Below, in pieces: positions 11,939 through 24,300 of a stretch of 64,000 bases of DNA. Below the pieces are notes generated by a model. It was not told the origin of the DNA and ran no database searches. It worked only from the letters and a program-made list of their open reading frames with translations. The stretch is taken from the NCBI GenBank assembly GCA_039881145.1, contig JAYKKI010000008.1, positions 35,797,001 through 35,861,000 on the forward strand, written 5' to 3'. This stretch comes from Druceiella hillmani. Lineage: Eukaryota; Arthropoda; Insecta; Lepidoptera; Hepialidae. Each line of letters starts with the position of its first letter. Within the stretch, counting starts at the first letter, position 1. Position numbers and translations under genes: made by a program.

Positions 11939-12179
11939 AACCTTTGAGGGTTCCGTAATGAAGGATCCAAAAGAAATGTTATTATGGCAACATTGCCTGT
12001 TCTTCCGTTCATTTACCTGTATTTCCATTTCTCACTTCTAATCAAACAAAGCAGGAAATAATATTTATGCTATTGTAATTATGCACTCCAATCGCCCCAA
12101 ATTAACCAGATTCGTGACACTGTGTAGCGAAAATTCTTTTAAAATTCAAAAAAATATTATGCCAAATTTTATCGGAAAC

Positions 12180-12700
12180 GATTGATCTTTTCTAGACAAA
12201 TGTAACAGCGCACGTGAAGAGGAATAAACTCACCTTCTTCTCATCGTAAAATCGCGCGGTTGAGGCCACACGAATTTTCCGGTCTCAAAGTAATACGCTG
12301 CGATATTTTTCCACAAATACATAACTCAAAACAATAAACAGGGCATTGCAAAACTATTCGGCCGAATCATAAAACAGGGCCGCCCGTCCCGGCACCCGGC
12401 CCGCCCACCTAACTGGTTATCGCCGTAGAATCTCAATAAATATAACAAGATAAAATGGAATTATGGAATAAAAAGAGGAGACAAAAAGGCAAGACGTAGG
12501 TCGGTGGATGTAACGTCATATCTTTTTGGTAGTTCACCGGAAGGTTTATCGGGCAATCTACAGCTGGGAGCCAGGCGAGGTGGGGCCGAGTCCGCGAGCT
12601 GAATATTAAATAGGCCGCCGGCGCCGCGCGAAGTTTATCATATAGCCGACGACCTGCTTGTGAGAACGCAGCTTTTTGCTTCAGAATCGTTTAATTTTTC
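12180..12700. promoter_or_regulatory. GC-rich non-coding island
   Basis: This is one of the most GC-rich blocks of the window, with a CCCGTCCCGGCACCCGGCCCG tract near 12384 and a GCCGCCGGCGCCGCGCG tract near 12615. No frame stays open for a plausible exon. Between the two tracts the sequence is unique and moderately AT-rich. The block may be an enhancer or a CpG-rich promoter of an unseen transcript. Neither a TATA box nor an initiator in correct register is convincing. Confidence 0.3.
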
Positions 12701-14109
12701 ATATTTTTGCGCCTTTGGGTCGAATTGGATTGGTAATCTGAGAAATATTCCTAAGTCGTAATCATAGTTATTTATTTCCACAGTAGCAGTTATTGCCCAT
12801 GTAAATAGCTCTATTATAAATTATTACATTGCAGTATAAATATAGGAAGATATAAATAAGCTAAAGGGGAAATTACATTATAAATTAGTATTAATAGTAT
12901 TCCATTGTATTGAAAAAATAACATTAAATAAACAAGGTACAACAAAATAACGACCACATTTTAAAACAGATTAACAGAATATTTCATTATTATATATAAT
13001 GCGAAACAGTGAAAGTATATTTCATTGAATTGAACCCAAATTATGTGAAATTAATAGATGTACCTATACAATATTTACAAAGTTTCGTTTGGAATTAGGG
13101 ATTAATTGGCAGTATTTTAAGTAATAGTTTTTACTGCTGTTGATAGTTTAGGGTTATTTTCCAAGAAATACTTTGTTTTCCGGTACGGTATGGCTAAAAA
13201 ATGGTATAATAAATTTTATACGTGGGTCACTTTGATCACTTGTTAACCTAACACAACAACATGATTAGAGAACTTACTTGGTAACTTATACGACAACTGG
13301 GCGATTAGAGCAGTTAAATGGGTTAAAAAAATAGAAAGTTCGATATGAAATACAGTTAAAAGAATATTTCCACTTGCATAGAATATCATAATAACGGAAA
13401 TAAAATAAAGATTACCAGTAAAATACCATTTTAACTTGGTTATGTCACATTTTAGTCAATTCAAATAAAAATACCTTAGTCGATTTATTTTTGGGTCATA
13501 TATTCTTATTATCGTAATTCATAAATCTTAATAGGCCATTCTTATTTAGAGCAGGTGCACAACCTCAGTGTAATGTCGAATTATTTTTGAATTATCTTTG
13601 AAAATGGTAGAAAGTCTGGAGTATATCTATATTATCTAAAAATTTTTTTTTCTCTACTGTAATCGATATCTTCTTGCGGTGAAACGTCGCGGATCAAAAT
13701 GGAGTCCATAACTTAATAATATTTAAGGTACTTTATAATGAAGGTCTCTACCGAAATCTTCAACTGACCACATAATTTTTCTTCTTATTGTATAACTTTG
13801 TCAAGTCTTACTATGAATCCTTCTCGTAAGTTAAAGTAATGAACATAGTTAAAATTGTAAAGGGACTAATGAGAGTGGGAGATAACTCCATCCTATTCCT
13901 ATATTCAATTTAAAAGCCAATAACTCACTAACTTTTTATCATGTTTTATTTCTTTCCCGTATTAGTTTTTAATTAATTTATATTTTCATGGCATTTTACA
14001 GCAAATTAAGGAGTATTGAAGTACCCTGTTGCGATTATGAATTTAATTCAATAAAATATACTGTAAAACGAATATTATGAATGAAATTTAAGCCCATGAA
14101 ACGAAGAGG
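12701..14109. other. AT-rich non-coding stretch
   Basis: No gene or repeat is recognised in this stretch. Confidence 0.5.
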
Positions 14110-14420
14110 AAAATTCGTTTTCTTTTATTTATACCCGATCGATTGAGCTCCGCTCCCTCTCTAATAGATACTGTGCCTCCCCGTCAACTTCCCCCAACTC
14201 GGCCGCTGGCATTGATCAAACTTCTTTTTATGTTAACACGTATGCTTATTGAACTTTATTTAGTAATTCGTAAAGTTTTTCACAAATAACCGAACTTCTA
14301 TAATAAATGTTCGTAAAAGTTTCATATCTGGGAGCGTATTAACGTTTTAATGTCTCGCTGGTTGGCGTGAGCGGTGCGGACCCGTTCTGTCGACTGTCAC
14401 AGTTCACAAATTGCGGGTGA
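14110..14420. promoter_or_regulatory. Small GC-richer non-coding island
   Basis: A pyrimidine-rich, GC-richer segment (about 14130-14215) is followed after an AT-rich gap by a second short GC-richer patch (14330-14420). No open frame with a motif is present. I treat it as possibly regulatory only because of its contrast with the flanks. Confidence 0.2.
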
Positions 14421-15143
14421 TTTATTACGAGATGGTGAGTGTCTTGTTACTGTAATGTTGTTATTTTTCCTTGCCTACCGAAAAATAACCTATCGGAGTA
14501 TCCGCCTTCTTCTGTTACGGATAGTCGAAACAAAATTCGGAACTTATACTTATTTTTCTTTATCTATATGCGGAGTATTTGAATAAAATTTCAAATTATA
14601 TATTTTCTTTAATTTACGCCAATCAAAAAAGTTATTCGAATTTTAAAATAGTTCGTATTACTTTAACCCGTGGATTACTGTTACCTACAATTAAGTAATT
14701 TTCCCTAAATACAATTTGTATACAGATATGGGATATACCGAATTATAAAGGGAAACAAAATCGACTAGACTAGAAATCGACAGAATCGAATGGAGTTTTT
14801 GAAAGGAAAACATCATACCTATGATGATGATATTTTTAAAGTTTTGAAGTATACCAAGAACTCCTTCTAACTTTGTTATATCTCACCGTCCATATATGCG
14901 TCCTTTGATCACAGTTTTTAATATTTGTACAATTTGGCAAAGCCTTATTTCACATAAAAATCTTAATTATCACTTTTCAAAATGTTTTCAAAACTAATTC
15001 GCAAAATATTCATCTTCAAAACGACGCGCAATATATACCCACCTCTCCTGTCCTTCAAAATATTCAAGTACTCATATACGTTGGAATAATAGAACAAAAT
15101 GGACACCAGCATCCATAAAATATTTCAATTATTTGGATTAATT

Positions 15144-15144
<1 letters not shown>
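14421..15144. other. AT-rich non-coding stretch
   Basis: Nothing recognisable in this stretch. Confidence 0.5.
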
Positions 15145-15192
<48 letters not shown>

Positions 15193-15196
15193 TATA
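15145..15196. repeat. (TA)n microsatellite
   Basis: TA dinucleotide repeat with an imperfect tail containing one 'tacata' interruption. Confidence 0.95.
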
Positions 15197-15723
15197 ACGT
15201 AAAGAAGGCTCTTATTCTTTTGCTTCTGACAGATTTGTCTTAACAGCTGAATTAGTCAATTGAAACGACCAATACATTATTCGTTAACATGATTTGGCCA
15301 TTCCAAAGTTCATAAAATATAACGTTAGTTTTTAATTTTTCCTTTATACATTTATCAGTAGAGTATACAGTAATTAATTACCTATTTGATTAAATTGTTT
15401 ACATATTTTACAGAAAACATCTCCATATAAACACTATTCAATGGATGAAATACAATTTTGAATAATATAATATGCCTTTACGTAGACTAAAAGGGGGTTG
15501 TCATTCTATTTTGTTTCATTGGCTTTCTTATATAACAACTATTTATGATTAATGATTTTCCAAGAATGTTGAAATATAAGACCTTATATTGCAGCAAAAA
15601 GGTGAAGTTTTTGGTTCACGCAACAAAAACATGGCACTTTAAAGCGTATTTCTTTGTTATTTATACGATCATCATGTCCTATTCTTCTACTTACTTCTTT
15701 GTTATTTTTACTAGTTGATTCTT

Positions 15724-15724
<1 letters not shown>
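15197..15724. other. AT-rich non-coding stretch
   Basis: No gene or repeat is recognised between the two microsatellites. Confidence 0.5.
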
Positions 15725-15779
<55 letters not shown>

Positions 15780-15797
15780 TTATATGCATATATATAA
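15725..15797. repeat. (TA)n microsatellite
   Basis: A long TA run ending in a degenerate 'tatatgcatatatata' part. Confidence 0.95.
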
Positions 15798-16824
15798 TGT
15801 ATTATAACTTGTCAACTTTCACTAAGTATTTAGAAGATATTCAGAAGTTAGCAGAATAATGCAAAAAATATTTTCGTTTTACTCTTATCTTAGTTAGAAT
15901 ATAAACATTATTATAAATGTATTAATTTGTGTTAAAATCATTTTTCATTATTAAAAAAAAAATTAAATTCACTAAACCGTCACTCACCGTATCTCTACTC
16001 TCATTTTCGAACATGTATACTAATGTTCACATGTGGTAAACACATTTTCGAATAAAAAATAGCACCGTTTCCTTATTAAATTTGCTCGTACAAGTTATTT
16101 AAACGACCATCGTTTATCGTCGGCCATTTCTTGATTGGAACCATAATTTTCATTGGCCTATATCTGGAAAATTAGTATAACTAAAACTATTTCCTCATCA
16201 ATAATATTTATAACCTACTACTTCGTTGGATGAACAAATTACTAATAATATAATTTCGTACGAATTTTCTCTTTACAAGAAGAGACCAACAACCGGGTTG
16301 TTAATATGCATCCAATATCTCACTCTAAACTTCATACAAACGATTAAACATAGCTTTGATATTAAATTTTCATTACAATGATTGACTTTACAGAACCGAT
16401 AATTTTACAATATAGTTATTGTATTAAAATATGATTTAAAAAAATATAAGATGAAGTTATAATGACAACTAACAGCGTCCGCGTCTTGAAACATCATCGG
16501 TTTAACTTACTAACAAAATCAGCACACATTAACAAAGGAATTACTAATCAGGTGACATATTAATAAACTCATTGTATATCGTTTCGAGAGGCTTTTAAGT
16601 CTTCGATAGCAAAATTAACTTAATTAGGAACTCGTAAATCTTTTTGTAGGGCTTTTAAATAAATAAATATTTGATACATTATGCCAAAAATTATCAGAGT
16701 TCACAATGTATTTATTATAAAAAAACGTAAAAATTTACCTGTAGCGAACCTATATTATAACATCGTACCGTATTCGGCTATATTAGTTAGTCTCAATTTA
16801 ATTGTCTTTTTACCTAGAAAAACT
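15798..16824. other. AT-rich non-coding stretch
   Basis: No supported gene. A small inverted repeat aacaacc/gggttgtt near 16290 is too short to interpret. Confidence 0.5.
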
Positions 16825-17040
16825 GCTTAACTCTTACACATTGTCATACATAAATAAGTTACTTTACATTAAAATCAAATATGATTTACGGGGTTAGTCA
16901 TAAGTCATCCGCATCAACTATTATTTCTTATATCATATGCTTATCATACTTCAAAGCATGTATTTATGTATTATAGTTTTGTGAATTGTTTTATTTTATA
17001 TATTAACTTTTCAATTCTATTGGCCTTCATTATAAATTTT
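16825..17040 (+). repeat. Diverged direct repeat, left copy
   Basis: This segment resembles 17705-17930 in the same order and orientation. Shared blocks are 'aacacattgtca'-like, 'aaatatgatttacgggg'-like, 'aagtcatccgc', 'tatgctt', and 'atagttttgtgaattgtttt'-like. The copies are about 880 bases apart and noticeably diverged. They may be two insertions of one unidentified element or an old local duplication. Confidence 0.6.
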
Positions 17041-17219
17041 TTCGTGCGTATAGTTCTAAGATACATGTCGTATTCACTTACAATACAAAGAAATCGCCCC
17101 AAATGTATAATTATTAATGTATCATCTTCGCATAGTAGGCAAAGATATTTTAAACATTGACGCGATCCCAGTCAAGGTGTGAAAGCCTGCGAGTATAATT
17201 TTGCCTACTTAAAAAGATT

Positions 17220-17264
17220 TCCTCAGCTCATATATAGAGAAAACTAATCTATATGAGTTGAGGA
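17220..17264. repeat. Hairpin-forming inverted repeat
   Basis: Arms 'tcctcagctcatatatagag' and 'ctatatgagttgagga' pair with few mismatches round a short AT-rich loop, between the two copies of the direct repeat. Confidence 0.6.
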
Positions 17265-17704
17265 AAATCACAGCAAAATTTAATTCGGTAACGATTTGTA
17301 AAACTACAATTTTGTATATTAAAAATATTTATTATGATTTTTAAGTAAATTACTGAGAGTTCTATTCATGCTTGACTTATTTTTTTTTAAATTAACCCAC
17401 GTTACTTATTATAAATAATACGTACATAAGCTTCCGCAACATTAATTGCAATATTGGAAAACAACAACGTAGCCAACGCTCATCAAAAAACTTCTTGGAC
17501 CTTATCAAAAGTTTCATTTCAAAAAACTTTTTGGAATGAAATTTTTGTTTGCCAAGATTTTGAGTAGTTCTTGAGACTTTTTAGGATAAGGTTAGGATTT
17601 CTAATGTAGCCTTAATTTTAGCAAAGGATCTAACCTATAAATATGGTGTAACAGAATGTGGTTGTTCTGAAAAAAATTTATCCTTTTCTTCACCTAGATA
17701 AAAG
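17265..17704. other. AT-rich non-coding stretch
   Basis: No gene. A small hairpin is visible near 17505-17545 (aaaagtttcatttc / ggaatgaaatttttg). Confidence 0.45.
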
Positions 17705-17930
17705 TGCTTAAGTCTAACACATTGTCAAACATTAAAGTCAAGTATGATTTACAGGATTACTAATAAGTCATCCGCTGCTAATATATTTTCAAGCACTTAT
17801 GCTTTTTATTACAATGCATTATGCAAATATATGTCTATATGTAATATATGTCTAATAATCATAGTTTTGTTAATTATTTTATTTTATGTATTAAGTATTT
17901 CATTATTTTAATTCAACATCAATTTTCATA
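17705..17930 (+). repeat. Diverged direct repeat, right copy
   Basis: Partner of 16825-17040; the block order is the same but several small insertions separate the shared blocks. Confidence 0.6.
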
Positions 17931-18559
17931 GGTCAGGCCCTTTTAAAAAAAATCATAAATTATCCATTTGAACCTTTGCCATAAATTTATATATTTATTA
18001 CAAATAACTGGAATAAAATTATATTGTCAAGTAGTTACTGAAAAATGACTTACAAACCGAAAGATTGACACAGTGGAGAACTTTGTTTCATAATGCGTAT
18101 TGATTAACATATAATAGTCCTCTTACATTTGCCTAGATCGATCCATACCCACGCTCCAAATGTCTACGCCCTATTTATTATTCAAGAAAGTTGAACTAAT
18201 ATGAAATACTGAGACAATTTCGGATAACAAGATAGCGACGTATAGAAGCAGAATTACTCACTTTAAATTAACGCGATTGGGATTGAATGGGACAAAGGTG
18301 GAGTGGGATAAGTTAAGATGATCGAATTAGGTTCAGTGACAACTTAGAGTTGGTCTAACTTACTCCTCTTTAACTAAATTAATTCTTATACTGGCGTTCT
18401 CGTAACTTTTTAATCAAATGTGAACTTTTTGTTTACGTAACGTACTTTATGAACAGAAAAATCAAAAGAAAAGCCAGCTACAAACTGAATTACGATTTAA
18501 AATACTTTCCGTGAAAAGTTCATCAGTTCGCAAGTAATATTGTGCTTGAAAGTCTTCTA
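17931..18559. other. Non-coding stretch
   Basis: AT-rich in its first half and somewhat GC-richer from about 18120 to 18350. No gene, repeat or motif is recognised. Confidence 0.45.
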
Positions 18560-18850
18560 ATTTTACTAAATTGCGATACGATCGATGAGGGGAAAGTGCT
18601 TGGGGTAATTGGAAATTCCTTTCCGTTTCGTAAAAAGAAACTGATATTTCGCTAGGCTCGACCTAGAGTCCTCCGCTCGCGTCTTTCGAGGGGTACAATT
18701 TAATTATTTGCGATACAGCCTCCTGTTCCATTAAAATGAGTACAAATACAAAGGCTATGCTGTTATTACTGGAAACTATTGCTACGTCTTCCGTTTAGCT
18801 CGCCAAATAGCTCTTTGGACCGTAAAAGTTCCATTCGATTTCAACGTCTA
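18560..18850. promoter_or_regulatory. GC-richer non-coding island
   Basis: A block of unique, moderately GC-rich sequence with CpGs (around 'tcctccgctcgcgtctttcg') is bordered by AT-rich DNA. Frames are broken. Candidate regulatory DNA only. Confidence 0.25.
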
Positions 18851-19188
18851 GTGATAAAATCCTTGGAGCAAAATATCAAAATTTGATGAAAATTAAAATA
18901 ATAATTAACTCCTTTTTTATTTAACATAGCACTAAACCTTATCTTTTGGGAATTAATTAATATCAGTGAAGAAAAACTTCTCATTATTCTATTACGGAAA
19001 ATTTTACCATTTATAATTAAAGACTTGCGGAAAATAACAGCGACAATGTTTTCAAATATTATTGTCTAGAACTTATGCTTATTTTACTCTAGATTTTTTA
19101 GTTATTGCTGGGCTGGGGATAAAACTAAAAATATTTGAAATTTATAAAATAATTAAAAAAACATGACCCTTTCATGTTGTCAATAAAC
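18851..19188. other. AT-rich non-coding stretch
   Basis: Nothing recognisable. Confidence 0.5.
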
Positions 19189-19237
19189 AACCTCAAGTGG
19201 TATATGAGGTTGTTGTTCCTCATATCCACTTGAGGTT
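19189..19237. repeat. Hairpin-forming inverted repeat
   Basis: Arms aacctcaagtggtatatgagg (19189-19209) and cctcatatccacttgaggtt (19218-19237) are complementary except for one bulged base, with an 8-base loop ttgttgtt. A shorter alternative pairing (aacaacctca with tgaggttgtt) overlaps the left arm, so two folds compete. Confidence 0.75.
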
Positions 19238-20845
19238 GCTGTTCCACTTTTAAATTTTTATTTTATATTTCGGACTCCATTTTGAATAAAAATAAAATAT
19301 TTCTAAAATTATTTTAAATAAATGCTGGAGTGGATAAGCAAATTATGCAGCTGTGCCAATTTTCAGATAATGGCGATAGTAGTTCCTAGGAAAAACAGCT
19401 GTAACATATGATCATATAGACACCACAGTCTCGCAATAATAGTTATATTTTTGTCTTTTAAGTACACAACCTTGGAAATAATATTAAACAGAAAGGAAGG
19501 AGAGTGGAAAATAAAAAAATAACTTAAATTTTTTTAAATTATTAATATGCATAGCTCAATTAATTACAAGTTATGTGTAAAATTTTAAATATCATTACAA
19601 ATTAATGAAACTATTTATATTATTATGTTCATAGCCTTAATTTGTTACACTAAAGAATTAGTTAATATAGAGATCAATTAATTAATTAAATTATTACAAT
19701 GAATTAGTTAATGCAACGTTTAGAAGACAGAAGTTTCACTTCCAAATACAGACAAACAGTTTAATACTTCTCCTTTTCGTCCTTTAAGATATTTCAACAC
19801 GATTCATTCGTATTTACTTTGAAATTTTCACTTTTTTACAGATTTTTTATTAAAATATAAAACTTGAATACCTCATCCATATTTTTAATATAATTATAAA
19901 TTTCCAACTCTAATACATATAAAAAAGATAGGAAAGTAATCATTTTTGACATACTTCCCCATCATTGAATTTGGTCATATTGCCAAATCAATAAATCATA
20001 AAGCAGGGAAAACTTTTATACTCAAGAATTATGCTATTAGACCTGAAAACGTAAGACGTTTTTGAAAATAAACAAGTTAACAAAACAAGTCTTTTGTTTT
20101 AATTTCATACTCCACATATTTTCGAAAACTCTTATCACATACATTTTATTAACTGATGTTTTCCTTGAAATATACGTAAGATAATGTGAGAGTGTAACAT
20201 TATTTAAAAATTTTACTACCGCTCACAAATGCTAAGAAAAATCTCCAATTTCTTTCACCTACCTGCATTGCGTAACTTCATTTATCTAACAGCTGCTTTC
20301 CTTAAAAGCATTCTTCAACCGGATGTCTTTTCTGTAACTTTTTTACAGTTTAATTCTTAAACGCTCAGTATGACCTTCTAACCAACTTCGGTAATAAATT
20401 TTTCCACTTTTGACTTAAATTACAATCTTTTAAATAGAATGCAATGTATCACCTACGTTTGTTAGTATATAATGAAAATATTTATTGTAATAATGATTTC
20501 ATTGTTTAATTTCCTAAAAATGTCAAAATCTTTAAATAGTTTTGCTATTTCTTGCGAAGTATATTTATATTAGTGTTCTTTATTTTTTGCATATAAAAAC
20601 AACATGTATATGCAAAATAGGTGAAGCTTTTGTTTTCTATATGTATTATACAAAAACTACATGTAAATTGTTACCAAAAAAAAACATCATAATTAAGTAA
20701 CTTCAAAAAAACTTTCTTATATGGCATGAAAAGCTTTTTTCTCTATTTTGAGATTATGAGACATATTCCGTATCTCGAATGAACACAAAACAATATAACC
20801 TTTTTAAACAATCTACAAAGGCCCAAACTTCTAGATTAAATTATC
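19238..20845. other. AT-rich non-coding stretch
   Basis: No gene or recognised repeat. The stretch around 19540-19700 is an almost pure A/T low-complexity tract. Confidence 0.5.
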
Positions 20846-21280
20846 TTGGAACATCCATGAAAATATTATGAATGTATGAAATATATATTAAAATATATGC
20901 GAAAATATTAAAAAACAAGAGTGTTAGGTTATTAGGTTATTATTACAGACGCAACCAAATCAGTTTTCGACCTCAGTTGTAAACAAATATTAATTATATC
21001 ACTTGTTTTCGTCATCGTGCTTTATTTACATGAAAACATCGTCTATGACTCTTAGATATATTGGAAGATCCATGAAAATATTATGAATGTATGAAATATA
21101 TATTAAAATATATGTGAAAATATAAAAAAACAAGAGTGTTAGGTTATTAGGTTATTATTACAGACGCAACCAAATCAGTTTTCGACCTCAGTGGTAAACA
21201 AATATTAATTATGTCACTTGTTTTCGCCATCGTGCTTTATTTACATGAAAGCATCGTCTATGACTCTTAGATATATTGAA
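20846..21280 (+). repeat. Two-copy tandem duplication, 215-bp unit
   Basis: Unit 1 (about 20846-21060) and unit 2 (about 21061-21280) are nearly identical, with only scattered substitutions (for example ttcgtcatcg versus ttcgccatcg) and a small deletion. Matching landmarks, such as 'tccatgaaaatattatg', are offset by exactly 215. Each unit carries a 'gtgttaggttattaggttatt' block. High identity implies a recent duplication. No open frame spans it. Confidence 0.9.
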
Positions 21281-21359
21281 CCATAAGATAATCTGCCTGT
21301 GAAGTATTTGCAAGTAAAATAGAAATAGAATATACGAAATTGTAACAGAGTGAAATCTG

Positions 21360-21640
21360 GGGAAAATATTTTGAAAGAATGATTAATTTAGCGCATAGAA
21401 TGACAAAGGACGTCGAAAAATATTTTTTTATAACTTTTCTGTCTCTCCGTATGTTATTTTGTGCGTTAATCACGCAAAATCTACAGGACGGATCTTTACT
21501 ATATTTCGTTTGGTTCTTATTTGGATCTTTATAATAGTTTGTAGTCAGAACAATATATGGGAGAAACTTTTTTCATCTCGTTCCAAATTTCACGCGAGCG
21601 AAATTATGGGGCATAACTAGTGATCAATAAATGCGAATGC
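21360..21640 (+). mobile_element. Relic of a lepidopteran dispersed element
   Basis: The segment has the layout of a very common moth and butterfly repeat tail. A stretch near 21425-21460 ('ctgtctctccgtatg') is followed by an 'acaggacggat' block and ends in 'tcacgcgagcgaaattatgg...aactagt'. In typical copies the last part reads like 'cgcgagcgaagccgcgggc'. The copy is decayed. Family identity is from memory; a Repbase or Dfam search would settle it. Confidence 0.4.
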
Positions 21641-22620
21641 GGCGTCCTTTGCAAAGCGTCATTGAGGATAAAATTGTAGTTTTTATTATATGATGTAAAA
21701 TTCTAGTTTTTATAATCTGAAAACTTAGTCCTTATGGATGTAAAGGTAATGCCAATAGTAATTATTAAATAAAAAGTTCTACTGGGTGTAGACTCTAGGC
21801 AATGACTGATGTTCCGATCTGACAGCGAATAGATATAAATTTGTAAGTTAAATATGAAATAAAATTAAATAAAAACACAAATCAAACACCAGCAGAATTC
21901 TCAATATGAGGGTTCCGTACAGATTACAGTAAAGGATACATTTTTTTTAAGACTAGCATTGTTTTGAAAGGATACATTTGCTTTTAAGACTACGTAGCAA
22001 TTCTATGAAAATTTTGAAATTATTAATTATATATTTACATAATCTTTATTTCTTATATGAACATTTTAAAAAGTTGATAGTGCCAAATGCGTATATTACT
22101 AAGATTTATTAATGTACCAAATCCATGTTTCTACGTTACATAGTTTCCGAGAAAATAGGTTGTAACTGACGGATTGACAGAGAGATACGTGATAATATAA
22201 ATCTCCCATTTTTTCAGTTTGAGTTTATTTCTATGTTCGTGTTTTAAGTGCATACGAGTGTATGAGTTTAGTACTGGACAATGAGATTTACGAAACAACG
22301 ACGTCCTAAAAACACTATAATTCATAACACCGAACTATAACAACTCACCATTACTCCACAATCGTGACTAGACTGCTTACACACTAATCCATTTGTCTAA
22401 ACCTTTATCCGATATTGTCAGGAGAATACCCATATTTCACATTCAAATTCGCGTAAACAAAACAAAACTGACAAGGGGATTACAAAATTATTGTTAAACC
22501 TCTTTATTTATGGACCAATAAATAATGATTTAAATTGCACTGTCACGAACTAATTCCCTGGTAATTAAACCATATTTAAATTCTAAGATATTCGCCATTT
22601 TAAACTATATGTTTATTAAG
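21641..22620. other. AT-rich stretch with weak TE relics
   Basis: 'gagggttccgtacag' at about 21908 and 'actgacggattgacagaga' at about 22167 resemble parts of the lepidopteran element described at 26195-26510, but the similarity is too patchy to delimit copies. No gene is supported. Confidence 0.35.
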
Positions 22621-22850
22621 TCAGCCAATAAGTAGGTGAGGGTTTGTCTTTTATGGGGGTTATTTGAGTATGTGCGAGGGTCATGTTATCTGCGAAGATT
22701 ACGTGGTTGGCTCCCTCAGGCGACATTTGTAAGTAGACGGCCCGTAGCTACTTTGGCACGGGGATGCCTTGTTGATAGCGATCTGCTACGTGATACGGTC
22801 TCGCCTTCAAATAGTGTTGGAACTTTATATGTATCTTACTAATGTAATAA
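22621..22850. other. GC-richer island of unknown nature
   Basis: This block has G-rich and CpG-containing sequence that differs sharply from its flanks. A frame of 68 codons starts at 22636, but no domain is recognised and no splice context supports it. It could be a TE fragment or a regulatory element. Confidence 0.25.
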
Positions 22851-23929
22851 TTAAACGAACAGTTATAGGTGGGAAATTACCACATTGTTTATAATAATAC
22901 GTGCCTGAATGAACATAAATTTGCATTCTGTGTATCTCTTTTACAATTATTCTATTCACGTGTATTGAATAAGTTTGACGGCACTCTTCAAATCTAAGAA
23001 ATAATGTGGAGTTAGTGATTAACAGACACGCCCTTTTTTCCAGCAATTTCTGAAATATTAATAGAACTTTTTCTCTTCCGCATTTCGACGAGTAAATAAC
23101 CAAGAAAATATTAAAGTTTCACGAAAGTAACTTGAAATTCTTGCTAATTTTCTTTAGGACAAAAATTAAATATAATATGTGACAAATATTGGGAAGGTGA
23201 ACTCTTAAAGGATACAGTCAAACATGGGTTCTAAATATTCAAAAAACAACATTTCGATGTGTTCAAGGCGGTCGCCTTTATAGTCGTCCCACATTAAATT
23301 TCGAAAAATTAAAAAAACGTTATTGAAACAGATTCCAGGTTAAGTTTAGGAAGAGCTACTCCCACAAAGCGTGAGTTGTTTTTTTATTGCAATAGGAGTG
23401 CATATACTGCAACAGAAACACTTATCAACATAATATTTAATTTATCTTCAATTGAGTGTTTTTTATATCACGATAGGAAGGATATGTTACACAAGTAAAA
23501 AAGTGAAAGAAGTTTTTCCTGACCGATAGATGTAGCAGTTGGTCATTATTCCCAATCCTCATGCCATGAGGTAAATATATGTTAATTAGTCCAAAAGTAT
23601 ATCTAGTAAATACATTTATATGATATCCTGTGTATGCAAATCTACAAAATTACTAAACTTTTGTTTCGTCAGACCATAAAAACACAAACCTAAATTTATT
23701 TCCATATTAAATATTGTTTCGAATTTAAGGCAATTCCAGTAAAATAATTGGTCCATTACTTGGATAACAAAACTAGCTACATAAGTAAAACAATGACTGC
23801 AAAAATATATACAGACTGGTAGTCCATAGGTCCCTGTTATATTATCCTCAGAGTTATATGCATACTTAGTGCCGTTTCTACTAATTTGCATCACAGGAAA
23901 GCAAGAAATTATTCAGCAGGGCATGTTTT
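22851..23929. other. AT-rich non-coding stretch
   Basis: No gene is supported; two minus-strand frames of about 92 codons (22825-23103 and 23616-23894) lack motifs and have the residue bias of translated AT-rich DNA. Confidence 0.5.
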
Positions 23930-24300
23930 ATACCGAGTTTATTTTCAGCCGCCTATCTTATTTATATTTAGCACTTAAGACGAAGGGAAGAACGGGGCTG
24001 CAGAGATAAACGCGCCAAAACTCTTTCGTATTTATTGCGCGAACTTCAATCCGTAACATCGAGCCAGTCCAGTCGCAATTATTATAATTAAGCACTTTTT
24101 CCCTTCAGCCGGAATTTGGAATTATAAATCATAATTACGTTTTCAAGTTTTAGCTCGTTGCTTTTATTATGCATGGCTCTGTTTTACCTTGGCTTCCGCA
24201 ATTTCCACGCTTTCTTAATTAAACAGTTCGGAGTACCTATAATGCTTGTTTCAGACCCCCGAGATGGAGAAGGGGTTTAAACGTTTTGAGTTTCGTGTTG
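23930..24300. promoter_or_regulatory. Candidate conserved non-coding element with homeodomain-type sites
   Basis: The block mixes CpG-containing segments with a cluster of TAAT/ATTA cores (for example gcaattattataattaagc near 24076, cataattacg near 24130, cttaattaaac near 24214) and a TTATGCATGG octamer-like site near 24166. Such clustering in a non-coding island suits an enhancer read by homeodomain or POU factors. In AT-rich DNA TAAT cores are common by chance, so this is inference. Confidence 0.3.

Noticed and set aside
16240..16330. Foldback around aacaaccgggttgtt
   Set aside because: Arms of about 7 bases are too short to separate from chance.
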